Assembly (NCBI GenBank): GCA_023853785.1
Contig: JAJIRX010000781.1
Coordinates: 62,001-126,000, forward strand
Reading direction: 5' to 3'
DNA: 64,000 nt
Origin: Psilocybe azurescens
Lineage: Eukaryota > Basidiomycota > Agaricomycetes > Agaricales > Agrocybaceae
Positions 28,706 through 43,069 of this stretch are shown one piece after another. Position 1 is the stretch's first letter, and each line of letters starts with the position of its first letter. The notes beneath the pieces are model-generated. The model was given only the letters and a program-made list of their open reading frames with translations. It ran no database searches and was not told the DNA's origin. Position numbers and translations under genes: made by a program.

Positions 28706-29808
28706 GATGGCGTTGGCGTCGTAGAAGTAAAGTAAAGGTAGAAAGCAGGTGTTGCAGAGAGGGGGGGAAAGAAGAGCGCGTCGACAGAGGGGTGACAATG
28801 CCGGATGTGTATCGGCCATCTTTATAAACAAGCGTCTCTGCCGTCTTACGTATACCACTCAACAACCGAGCTGCAGATCATGGATCACCATGAAACACGC
28901 TGAAACAAGGCAACATTGTCATTGACGATTTGCATGGTTGTCGGTTGGACCCACAAGTCCGGCGAACAAAGCCTCCCATTTCCCGAAAGTGGGAGGCCAG
29001 ATAAGCGAGCAGTTGAGTTCGTCAAGAGAGAACATAAGTAGCTCTGCGGCCCAAAGCCAAGACAAAACAGGATTAGTATAATAGTACCTGACATGGTTTC
29101 GTCAGCCTGCATGTCATCTGCTTGACACAAACCTTGAAGGGGACTGACACGTGCATACCAATCACAGATCACGGCAGAATGAACATGTAAGTGAGCGGCT
29201 ATGAGCGGAGAGCGCCCGAGTGTCAACGTATTTGAATGCTGGAAGCCGCAGTGCGCAGCTGCCACCGTTCACGGCGGCGCAGCATCACACCAACCACAAA
29301 GGACTCCCTGGAGTGGACGAGTCGAAAGTCTAGCACCTATGCATACCGGGTAGCTATATTATATCTTCAGCTTCCTTGTAGTGCATCATAGTTTGAGTGG
29401 GCAAGCCAAATCACCACCCGCTCCCACAGACCAAGGCCCATGAAGGAACGGAACGGCGATAGCAAAGAAAAGTATTATTCTTTACTGAGATACACGACTA
29501 GTCCACTCCAAAACAGAAAAGCAGAAAAGCAGAAACATGAATCTAAGCAAAAAAAAAGAGAATAACAGAAAGCAGTGAGAAAGCAGAACAGAGCGGCAGA
29601 ACAGAACTATAGTAGTACAAAATAAAGATATCACGAGAAATTAGCCATGCGAGGAGTCGGGATGTAGATGTGTACCCTTGTAGGGTACGGACTATAAAGA
29701 GATACGAAATGAAAAACGGAAGCGCACTGCATATATACGTAACACGAAAGCAAACAGCAAAAGAAGAAAAAAAGAAAGAAAACAAGGGCATGGACGACTT
29801 GATCGCCA
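28706..29808. other. Intergenic, about 1.1 kb
   Basis: Promoter side of MAPEG gene 1 and 3' flank of the long gene that follows. Short frames only; nothing recognisable apart from the TATA-like element near 28821. Confidence 0.45.
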
Positions 29809-32800
29809 TCACACGCCATTGTTCGAGTCTGAATCTAAGTCCACGAGTGGCTCCTTGACGCTAGACATCTCGAACTCGTAGACGTGCGAGTTCTTCCTGT
29901 ACCGACGAACCTCTACGCCGTCGGCATCAAACGTCGCCGCCTTCAACTTCAAGCTCCTTGGACGATTAAAGAACCGGCCGATAGACATGAGCCACCCGGG
30001 CAACCTGCGGACCCCCTTCTCTCCAGAGAATACGGCTCGGCGCAATATTGGGGTTGGTGGCGAGGGAGAGGACGCCCAGCGACGATAAACGGGTGGGGGT
30101 GAGGGCGAAGGTGCGCGGAAGGTTCCGCGGGGGCAGTACGACGGCGAGGGGGATCGGCGGGCGCGCTTCGTGTACTTGGGTGGTTCTTCTTCCTCGGCAG
30201 ACTCGGAGCTGTCGGAGTCATCATGCGAATGCGAGCCTCGTTTGAGTGCGGCGGCGATTTCGAGCGGATGGGGTGAGACCGAGCGAGCGCGTGAGAAGAC
30301 ATGGGTGGGGGTATCGATGTCATCAGACTCGCGTCGACGTTTGCCCAGCGAGCTGGACGACGCCGCGATATCTGTAGATGTAGGGGGCTCCGCTTTGGCT
30401 TCGACGGTTTCGCGCAGAGCGTCCTCCGGTTCTGGTTCTGTCGACGGTGACTGCCTTCGCTTTTGTCGGCGCCTATGCTTGTCCTCGACCTCTGACTTCG
30501 TACCTCTGCTTTTGCTGCGATCGCGAAGCTCGGCTTTGTCCGACGTCGACCTTATAACGAGGTCCTTGTGTCGAGGGCGTTTAACCGCCGGTTTCGAGGG
30601 AGTAGGCGGGGCGATGGGTGCAGCAGCCTTGGTAACCGAAAGAAGGTGACTCCCAGTGCGATCCTTCTCCTCGAAGTCGTCGTTAAGTCGGCGCCGTTTC
30701 CTAGGGCGTTCGGAGGAGGCGTCACCGTTGTCCCAGTCGCTGCGTCGTCGCTTTCCAAGTGTCGTCTCGGGGCGTTGCAGGGGGATCTCCTCCGAGTCCT
30801 CCTCGGGCTCGCCTTCAGCGTCTTGATCGCTGAGCTCGTTGTCCAGGGAAGAATTTTCAAAATCCTAAAAGAATCGATAGGGACGTGTAAGCCGCGACAG
30901 CCGAGCAAAACAAAGCTCGACGAAAAGATTTTAAAACTTACAGTAGCGGCGGCGGCGGCGGTATCTTGAACGACCTCCTCAGGCTGATCGGCACGATCCT
31001 CAGAACCTTTGCAGTGGAATTCTAGAGAGATCGCGAATGTGTAAGCTTCGACCCAACAAAGTGATGAAGATGAAATAATACTCACAACACCAATTTCGGC
31101 CTTCACTTCATCTAGTCCTTTGAGTCGATCGTCTCCGAGTCTTTCCTCTTCAACGACCTTTCTTGGACTCTCCGGACGAGGCATCGTCACGCGCACGTAC
31201 AAATTCGGCGGTTCAGGAGATGGGCTGGCGGTCGCCTTGTGGGTACTCGCTTTTAAGCGTCCATCCCTGGCCAGCCGAATCGCGTGCGTCGGCGACGGGA
31301 TCGCCGGCGAAGGACCACAGCTAAACCAATAGCTGTGGTCAGCCCCTCCGGCGGACGCGACGGGGCCCGGAAAAGTGGAATGAGACGAGGAGGAGAGGGC
31401 GTCCCCTCTCCCCGCGCCTGATCCCGCTCGTACAGCTCGCCGTCGGTCGCTGTGTTGTCGTGGCCGGCATTCTTGGTTGCGCCGAGGGGGTTCGTGGATT
31501 CCTCGGGCGGTGGTGGTGTCTTTGGTGTCCGTTCTACTGCTGGTGTCGGGGGTTCCTGGGACGGTGTCGGGATCATTGCTGGTGGGGCCGGGGGTGCTGC
31601 TGACGCTTGGGGAACTGCGGGTCCTGGTGCCGGCGTTTGTACGAAAGCCGGTACGGACCTCAGCTTGCAGCGCGATGCAATTACCGGATACTTGGCAAGC
31701 AGCATGCTCATCAAGTTGTTGCCTAAGTATGTCTTCAATTCTTCTCCGATCGTGTTCTTGGAAGCCTCCAACGCTTCCTTCGCAAGTGGGCAGGCGAGCT
31801 CCTGCAGTACAATGAATTTATATTGCATCAGCAATCGAAACAAGATAAAGAAGATAAGAAAACAAGGGATGGCACTCACATGTACCAATTCTCGTGGAAT
31901 ATACTCGAAAATCTCGTTGCATAACTGTACTCCTAGGTCGTACAATTGATGCCCTTCTTGCTCAGGTTGTTGCTGCGATAGTATCGATCATTAGTTGCAC
32001 TTGACTGAAGTCGTAGTATATAAGCAGAACTCACCACTGGCAGAACGACGGGGTTCAGATTGACGACGTTGTATGCGGGAATTTGTGGTTGGTATTGCAG
32101 CTGCGGCAGCTGAGCAGGCTGCAAATGTGGAGCAAGGTTCTGCGAAATGGGACTAAACTCAGCTACGGTACAGATAATCGTGCATTACAATAGCTCACGT
32201 CTGTCTGTGCCCCGTGCGACTGGTATATAGCCTTCCGACCCTGATGCTGTTGTTGTTGTGGCTGCTGCTGCTTTCGTGGAACGAAGCTCTTGAAAAAGCT
32301 CTAAAAACGAGGACGAAGAAGAAAAAGAAAAAAGTCAGTACTGAGACACAAAGAATTTGCACAGAGGGATATCCACTTACATCCATGTTTGCGGAGGGCA
32401 GGGTGAAGAATTGGGAAGCCGCTGGTGGCGGGGCGAGTGACTGTACCAAAAGTCTAAGTCAGTCTTGACTTCCATCTGGCAAGGGAAAGCTACACACGTT
32501 CCTCGGAACCGCAGGGGGCGGGCCTTGCATCGGCGTAGGCGCAGAGATTGTATCCTTTACAATCAGCTGAAACGAGCAAGAAGTTAGTTATCGTCAGACG
32601 CCCGAGAAGAAAAAAAATAGAAGATGAAGACAAAGAAAAAAACTCCAAATCAATTCGGCGCTTACCATTTCGTCTGTCTCAAGGTCGGCCATGTCGCATT
32701 CCTTTACGATGACGATCTCGACAGGCACAGCGCCTACATCGCGTACATCCTCCATGACCGGGACATCATTAACCTTCTTCTAAAATTATACGAAGTCAGC

Positions 32801-34634
32801 TTATCGCAGTGGAAATACAGGAGGGAAGGGAGTAATATGTTATTTCATACCTCAGACTTTGCATTCTCCATGTCCTCGTCATCTGCAGGGAGAGGCTCCA
32901 GTGCTTTCTTGGTCATTTCCTGAACCTTCTGTTCATCATACTGGTACATCCACTGATTCGATTGGCCCCAGGGTGATGACTCCGAGGCCTGTGCGCCCCA
33001 CGAACTCGGTTTGGGCGCTGACTCCGAAGCCTGTGTGCCCCACGAGCTCTGTTTGGGCGCTGGTAGGTTCCAATCGCGCCTGCTGCACCTGCGACGGCTG
33101 CTGCTGTGGTTGCTGTTGGTGGTGGTGACCCTGATGCCGACGCAGCTGGAAAGCCAATTCTTGTGGAGGCAGGGGCTGCCGCTGTTGCTTGGGCTGAGGT
33201 TGCTGCTGTTGCGCGGGTGACAGTGCCGGCGGCGCCTGCTGCTGTTGGGGCGGAGGTGCCTGCTGCCGCATACCCTGCCCTCTCATCATTTCCGTCAGGT
33301 CGTCTATCGTAAGCGGAGCGCGCTGTTCACTCCGTTGGGCCGCAGGCCGTCGAGTTACTTGAACCGCTTGAGTTTCAGGCTTCTTTGAATAATTGGCCTT
33401 TAATGGAAGAGTTAGCAAGGAGAGAAAATGCATTGATGAGTTGGGAACAGCTTACAGACGGCTCCTTTTCTTCCAGATTTTCGAACTTGAAGGCACTGGC
33501 CTGTATCCCAAAAAATGAGCCATGAGTACGTGACAAAAATTGAGAAATAAATGAGAGATATGACCTTGCTTGGTTTGGGGAGCGAAGCCCCTTGTCTTCT
33601 ATTGCCTTCGTCGTCGTCGCCGTCGTCTTCGTCGAGATCCAAGATCTGGTCCCTGATTTGCTCGACGAAGGGCCGCGTGCTGCGGCTGGCGCTCGCGGGC
33701 GGGAGTGGTGCTGAACTAGAGCTAGTTGGATTTTCTGTTAGAATGCCATTGACTTTGATAGATTTGTTAATGGTGTACCTAGCCATCCCAGAGTACATGT
33801 ATACGACGATGGGGGGAACATGAAAGGCTCCAGCGAAATTGATTGATCCAGTCGTTGGGGCGGAAGACGGGGAGACTGGGGAGACCGGGAAAGCCTGAGC
33901 GGGATTTGGAGGTGAGGATGGAGAAGAGATCGTCGGTGATGGACGATTTCCCGTAGCACAGGCCGGTTTGGGGAGATTCGGCCTTCGTGCGGGGGAGTGC
34001 CTGTGTGGATGGACACACGCGATTTGAGCTCAACCGGTCGCGAAGGGACGTCTTGCCTGATCGTGATCTTGGATGCGGCGGGTTCTGCGAGTGCGGTGGC
34101 TTGGGGACGTCCTTTGATGGAGAGTGTGCGCCGACGCCAAGTGGATCGGGGATGAATCCTGGTCGACGTGCCAGTCCAGCGGGCAGATGTGGTAGGCCTG
34201 CGCTTGTATGCGTACCGACGCCCCTGTATTTTCCTAGCAGGAAGGATCAGTCGAGGACGAGGGACCGTGCGTGGTTTTGCAGATTTGGCCGAAGGGAGAG
34301 CGCGCCAGCGTCGGTGTGATCAGCTGTGTCGATGCGAGAAATCCGGACGCTGCTCGGACGGCCAGCAGGTTTGGTAGGTTTGGCCGAAGGAAGGGGTGCG
34401 GCGTCGGTATAATCAGCTTTGATTGCTGTGTCGATGTGAACAGTTTGGACGCTGTTGGGACGATCAGCAAAGAAAGCTACACGGTAGCAACGCACGGACT
34501 CACTTTTGATCCCTGGAAAGAGTTGCCGATGCGAGAGCCAGAATGACGAAGATTACCATGAGCATTAGGATGACCCCGTCGAGCAGGGCCGAAGAGGCGG
34601 GACCCAGAATGGTCCAGGGGAGCGAAGGGCCCAT
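29809..34634 (-). CDS. Long low-complexity protein: N-terminal span, Q-rich centre, basic tail
   Basis: Unrecognised multi-exon gene; it could be two genes. ATG at 34634 begins a strongly hydrophobic stretch (DGVILMLMVIFVILALASA), a likely membrane anchor. Further exons, joined by short GT..AG introns, encode ARYTINKSIKVNGILTE, a DLDEDDGDDDEG acidic run, APLTIDDLTEMMRGQG, Q/P-rich repeats, VYDEQKVQEMTKKALEPLP, LYDLGVQLCNEIFEYIPREL and KEALEASKNTIGEELKTYLG. The last exon (from about 30870) is one uninterrupted frame of Ser/Arg/Lys-rich sequence with GKRRRSD, ERPRKRRR and SLGKRRRES, ending DSDSNNGV at 29809. Frame changes near 34000 and 33810 sit beside G5 and G6 runs. A span at one end with nuclear-type basic motifs at the other would suit an inner nuclear membrane protein, but this is speculation. 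Confidence 0.5.
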
Positions 34635-35584
34635 TGTTATGAGACAACTGAGGGCAAAGATGAGGCGATGGTGGTAGTTCAAAGTTAAGAGAGATTTACA
34701 GAATAAAATAAAACGCCTGGAACATGTAGGTCTTTGAGTGGCGGGACGCGGTGCCAGATTTCTTGGAAAAAGAAGTGTTTGAGTAACCGATTGGGGGAGT
34801 GGGCGCTTTGTTGGGTCATTTGATACGAAAAAGTCGCGCCTTATCATGCAGAAAAGAAGAACTAAATATAAAAAGGCCAGACGGTCCGGTATCAGGAGCA
34901 CTCTCCATGATTTGGGCGTTGTGGGTGACTTCGATGGACATTTGGTACGCGGCTAGTTGCGCGGAGAGTGTTCAAGTCAATCCAGACGCGGTGTAATTAG
35001 CACACGTGAGCCTGCCAAGTTGTTATGTAATCCGCCAAGTCCTATACCCTTTATGGAAATTTCCTGCGCGATGACCACCTTGGGCGTAAATCAGTGATCT
35101 CCTGCCAGCTCTTGACCACTCACCTTGTGCACGATGGCGACTACTCGTCCTCGTTCCGACCTTGGACTCCTCCGATCTCCTTAATTTCTTCCACGGACGA
35201 CTCAGCCTCAATCAAAATCTTCGATACTCATCATCTTTCACACACAGTGCACACAAACGTTGTCCCTCATCACCATCGATTAGGACTTGGTCCGCACTCA
35301 GTTATATGACTAGGCGGGAATTATGTCGCCCGCCGACGGAAGGAGGTCCAGCTTGTCCACAAATCAGACTCTCGGAACTCACGGAACACAATGAAGTCTA
35401 GCTCCCACTATCGAGGCTGCAGATTACCCGGCGGCGGTGCGAATTAAATTCCACTCCAAACCCACTTCGGGTGTTTTTTTTGTTACAGAGGTTCTTCTGA
35501 TAGATTACAGTCACCTTGACTCATACCAGCATGGGAAAATGCGAATTACATCTTATCTGCCTCCAACTGACCCTAACCCATAGT
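34635..35584. other. Intergenic, about 0.95 kb
   Basis: Upstream region of the long gene and 3' flank of MAPEG gene 2. No supported gene or RNA. Confidence 0.45.
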
Positions 35585-36429
35585 TCAACCCCTGCTCGCA
35601 ACTGCTCCTGCGGCTTTGAAGAGAATTCTCAAGGGATGCGCTATCAAGATTGTCAGAATTTCCATCAAGAACTCGCACTATGGGATACTCACAAAGACCA
35701 AAGAAGTACAGAGCGGTTCTTGAAATTTTTTACAAAGGTGAGCGTGATTCAAGTGATCGACAAAATCCTTTACTGACCGGACCCATCCACTTCCAAGGTG
35801 ATTGAAGTGCATGTAAACTGTGTTATAAACGAGTCTCGTCGCAACGCTAGCTCAACGCGTCAGGACCACAAATTCTAATCTTCGGATGTGAAGATGCCGG
35901 AAGCACTCAGCACTCACTACGTCAGCGCCATCGTGTTCAGATATCGGTTATCAAGGCCCGCGATGTTGCCGACGATCTTTGCACACATGCAAAATTCAGA
36001 AAGTCAGCAGTGGGCTCGGGGAATGGCTCTCACGAGCTACTTATATACTCACGATCGCTGCATACCAGATGGACGTGTTCTCATTCCCGTTCTGATGCGC
36101 TCCTTCCATGCGGTCGAGTAGTTGTGCATCGCCCGATGTAACCTTCCCTTGAAAGTTTTTGGGGGTGTTCGACCTCGGAGCGACACTAATATGCCCGCCC
36201 GGCGACTTTAGTGATTTTGATTATCGAATAAGGAGCGAACTTCCACGTACTTGTTGTACCCGACTGAGTTATTTATCTTCAGAAACTGCATCGTCGTAGG
36301 GGTGAATATATGTGCGTGTATGCATGCATATCAGGATGTGCTGACCTTTAGCGATCCAGGATAGAACGCGGTGACGAAAACGGCAGGGATGGAATAGAGG
36401 TAGAGGGGTTGGTCCAAAAGGCTCGCCAT
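35585..36429 (-). CDS. MAPEG-family membrane protein 2
   Basis: Second MAPEG superfamily gene, intact in frame. ATG at 36429 starts MASLLDQPLYLYSIPAVFV. Following exons encode FLKINNSVGYNN, VAPRSNTPKNF..LLDRMEGAHQNGNENTS, IVGNIAGLDNRYLNTMALTY, VATRLVYNTVYMHFNHLGSG and a last TALYFFGL span finishing AGAVASRG, about 144 residues. The E-G-A-H-Q-N-G-x-E motif and four hydrophobic spans fit the family. The final splice (GTGAGTATCC to TTCAAAG) is chosen because it restores a short hydrophobic C-terminus; reading through gives an unlikely polar tail. Its sequence is clearly different from MAPEG 1, so this is an old paralogue or separate subfamily rather than a recent copy. Probable role: membrane glutathione-dependent chemistry, inferred from family. 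Confidence 0.78.
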
Positions 36430-37125
36430 TGTGTCAGAAATTGCTAGGAAGGGGAAATTACTATATATTCACGTTCCGTCCCCTTTTTATATGTGGGGCC
36501 GTGCGTGGCGATCATTACGGTCGTGAACACAATGAATTGAGTAGGTTCTTTTTCACTCACGCATAATTCCCGCATTGACCTAACGATGGACACGGGAATA
36601 ATCACGTTTTGCTCTACGGTAACTGACTAATTGCAATTTGTAAGTAGATTGATTGCACGGGACACAATCTGTCATCCGACATACGAAACTCAATTGCATG
36701 AAGAAAGAGGTATCGGAGATCATTGATTGGCGCTCGAATGTTATTCTTGTTGAGGAAACACCCTGGCACCCATACCATGCCCGTGACCTCAAAGATGCCC
36801 TTCTAGTAAGCTGCTCGCGTATATAGAGCTCTGAATAGTATCAAAATTGGGGATTTATTCAATAGCAAATCGTGAATCATGATATGTTTATAATGGTCTG
36901 TAAGCCTGACGGCCTACCGCTTCATGCCCGAGCAACTAGATACCAGAGCGTATTTATAGCGCCATTTTGATGTAACGGTCATCGCTTGTCGTATTGGCGT
37001 GACTAGGTTACATAGTCTCTTCTTTCTATTCATACACCATGCTCCACCGTACACGGCCGTCACGTTCATCGAAACCAAGTGGTTCGAGAAGATCGCATAT
37101 ACAAGCCAAGTTAATGCGGATAACA
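36430..37125. other. Intergenic, about 0.7 kb
   Basis: Between two minus-strand genes. Contains the presumptive promoter of MAPEG gene 2; nothing else recognised. Confidence 0.45.
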
Positions 37126-38409
37126 TTAAGGTACTGCCCCATACAAGCTGGACGAGATATAGTTGGCGTCACCATCCGACTGACCGAAACCACCATCAGC
37201 CACATTACGACGGCCTCGAGAAGCATCAACGGGACTAAAAAAAAACGTGAGTGAGTGTTGCTGCCAAAATGTAAGAGCCACCAGGTAGCACCGTCGTAGC
37301 ACGTACCTCCTAATATTAGAATGGTTGATTGTTGCCTGTTGATAGTACGTGTGATTTTGGCTTTCGAGCGAAGAGAAGTTGTGCACAGCTCCCGAGTCGT
37401 TTCTGTTTGCTCAAGTGTAGATTATGAAGCAAATTTATTTAAAGGGGAGAAGAAATAGAAGGCATACCTGACGTATGGACCGGGATAGTTGTTCAATTTA
37501 CCCACCTCTTTTTGGGATCTTTTTGAATATATTGGCAAGTCGCGTAAGAAAGCGCTTTGTGCGTAGAGCGGGACCTCTCTGTGATGGTTTAGGGTTTCGA
37601 GACACGTATGGGCCTCCCTCCTCTACGGCACTGTTTGGTGCGCAACTTTGAAAATTCGCGTTGTAGGGAGAGAGCGGAACACTAGTAGCACCAGAAGAAG
37701 ACCGATAAGTCACACCAGTGCCTGGCGGCTTCAGCGGGAACCTATGTGCTTCGGCAGGAAGCCTTTCCATGTAACTGAATGGTTGTCTATAGGGATATGT
37801 TAGCTATGTTTCGTAGAGGAGGACGCGAGGAGTCAAACAACGCACAGATAGGGCTCGAATGTGTCTATGTTAGGCCTTGTGAATGTCAAACGAGTCGACT
37901 CGGTAGATTGTCTTTCGAGTCTTTCGGCCTCTTGAGTCTCCTCCTTTATTCTCTTGTGTTCTTCGCTAGTCACGAGAAACTTTCGATGCTGTGTCGAGCT
38001 ATTCTGCTCATGTTCTTCTGTAAACAAACAGAAATATCCACAGAACTTGTCTGGCTCACCCTAAAATCTGTCTCAATGCGTATCAAATCTGATTCCAGTC
38101 TGGCCATTGAGCTTTCCTTGGGAACGGTGCCCCCTTCCAAGGTGCGTTTCAAATTCATGACTCTGTCCTTGGGCCTTGAAGTATGCGAATTAGCCTATGC
38201 CGAGGAGAGAGGTTCCTAGGAATAACTTACATGTTGAGGCGTCTTTCGAATGCACTGGTCTGCAAAGCTTCGTTTTCCTCGGACTCATCCCTCAAATAGC
38301 CTTCGATTCTGTTGATTGTGAGAAGTATGCCATTCAGTCTGTTTAGAAACCGCATATATTCGGTGTGACTGAGGTTGGACTCTTGCTGTTGGCTAGTATA
38401 CAAAGACAT
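37126..38409 (-). CDS. Hypothetical coiled-coil protein
   Basis: Unrecognised multi-exon gene. ATG at 38409 begins MSLYTSQQQESNLSHTEYMR. Exons give a charged helical region (RLNGILLTINRIEGYLRDES, then EEHKRIKEETQEAERLERQS) that suggests a coiled coil, then a Pro/Ser-rich segment, a basic RTKRFLTRLANIFKKIPKR stretch, and an Asn/Ser-rich end (SGAVHNFSSLESQNHTYYQQ) finishing at 37126. The join at about 38030 needs a one-base shift or a splice that I could not fix, so the model is provisional. There is no signal peptide. The basic amphipathic stretch could bind membranes or nucleic acid, but nothing shows which. Confidence 0.35.
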
Positions 38410-38517
38410 AGTGGGTTTAAAGATATTAACTAGTCAAACAGCTCAGTTCTTATGTGGAATAATTGGAAGGGGCCCACTTGTGCTTAACGAGCGCTCAGGG
38501 CACCAAGGGCCTGCATT

Positions 38518-38823
38518 TTACTTAGGGCCTTCAAACAAGACGCAGGAGTGGACCCACAATAGAGAATCTGTACCTATCGATTGTGACACTAGAGTCAGGT
38601 TACTGATGAGAGATGTGAATGGCCACATACTACACGCAGCTTTGACTTGGGACACAATAGGGTCTGATAGAGATATTTCGTAATACCATGGCTCATTGTC
38701 AACAAATAGGTTGAATGGGGCCCCAGTAAGCCAGAAGAGTGCCGAGCATACAGAGAAGATGCCTAAGATTATCAGAAAGAGATAACAACGGATAGGGTTA
38801 TCCATGGATCTCGGTCTACGCAT
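38518..38823 (-). CDS. Hypothetical small single-span membrane protein
   Basis: A 101-residue frame from ATG 38823. After a short basic start (MRRPRSMDNPIR) comes one strong hydrophobic segment, CYLFLIILGIFSVCSALFWL, then a mixed polar tail. It may be a free-standing small protein, the 3' part of a longer gene, or chance. It lies 108 bp upstream of the coiled-coil gene on the same strand and could be its missing 5' exon. No family recognised. Confidence 0.3.
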   Translation of the reverse strand: MRRPRSMDNPIRCYLFLIILGIFSVCSALFWLTGAPFNLFVDNEPWYYEISLSDPIVSQVKAACSMWPFTSLISNLTLVSQSIGTDSLLWVHSCVLFEGPK

Positions 38824-39318
38824 ATGTTGTTCAGTTTGACATGCATAGATAGCATTCTGTAGGTCCAGCGTTTATTGTATTTGACATTGACACTCTCGGC
38901 GGGCCACTGGCAGTAGCAATAACTACCGAGCCATAGACGCGACGATCTGTTGAAACTTGGTACGCGTGAACATCAAAGTCCCTAAAAAAGGAGATACACG
39001 AGGACCGGCGACTCCTTAGATGGAGAGCAGATGGCAATTCTTTGGCCAGTGGAGGTCAGTGGTTGAAATACGGTTGACAGTGAGTCCAAGTCGGGAGTCC
39101 CCGGCACCGTCCGGCACGAGAGGGTAAACGCCCACGTGATAATCGTTTTATTCTCACGGTCAATTCCAGCAAGATTGCCCAGTCATTTCAAGATTCAAAC
39201 TCCTCGGTTTGCTTTCAATGTAATACTGTAATGTCTCACTTGAAGCTTCGCCCCGATCCCAAGCTCGACTGCGACAACCAACCCCCTTGCATATTCTCTG
39301 TAACATACTATATGCATT
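38824..39318. other. Intergenic, about 0.5 kb, upstream of SEC23 copy 2
   Basis: Likely divergent promoter region between the minus-strand hypothetical genes and SEC23 copy 2. No obvious match to the upstream region of SEC23 copy 1 was noticed by eye. Confidence 0.4.
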
Positions 39319-42125
<2,807 letters not shown>

Positions 42126-43069
42126 TTTGTATCATAGTTCCCTTGTGGTCGGACTCGTTTTGTATCCTTATCTGTCTCTCAGCTAAGGCTGTCATTATCT
42201 TGCCATTTGCAGATTGTATCGTCCAGAAATAAACGCTGATATCTCCTATGTGATGCAGGTCTCATGAACTTGTATTGGTCAAGCATGGTGATATATGCTT
42301 CCTTGTCGTCAAACTCCTTCATACGCTGGCAAGGTGGCAATAAGATCTGTCTCACCCTTTATCTCTCTTCGATGACCGATTATTTGTCTATTTTGGGGTG
42401 CTCAATCTCTCTGGCAAATAAATCTATTTATAGATATCTATGGCGTTTTGGTACCACAGCGTGTGTCCATTTACCACAAGCATGCGTATCTTGCGAACTG
42501 CTCTACGGAAACATGCTTTGCCTAGTGCAGCTTATAGATGACCGGTTCCGTCAGACATAGCTGGACAACGATCAAGAGTCTTCCTTGTATAAACCCGGAC
42601 TCAACTAGTCCTCATACAGGTATTTCCGAGGGCTAAGACGTTTAGCATGCGCCAAACTTTAACATCTGCCCAACGACTTACCTTTACCCGTATCTCCATC
42701 TTGAACAAAGGCACCCACACCTGCACTTGCGTGAGGGATCGCCGTAATGGAGCTACAGCTACATGTCGACTATATTCCGATAAACTCCATTCTCCTTCGA
42801 GCACACGACATTGGTATCAGTAAAGATATAATTGTCGATGTTGTGGTCATTTGGGGCCAGAAATCCACACCGGTCGTTTCTTCCGCTGTCGGAGAATAGA
42901 AGCTTATATTTCGGAGCACAAGGTCGTCCGCATGGTACACTATTAGATCGGGGGGATTCTCGTGGGACATGAGGTGAGAGAGGCTTTCTCATTATGCCTT
43001 AAAGCAGCTTAAAGCCTCCTTTCTGTCCTGTGAACCCATCCCCCTCTTCCAATTCAGTTTGTGGATAGG
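42126..43069. other. Intergenic, about 0.9 kb
   Basis: Between SEC23 copy 2 and the OPT gene. An upstream 5' exon of the OPT gene cannot be excluded, since CAATTCAG directly before 43059 resembles a 3' splice site. Otherwise nothing recognised. Confidence 0.4.
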
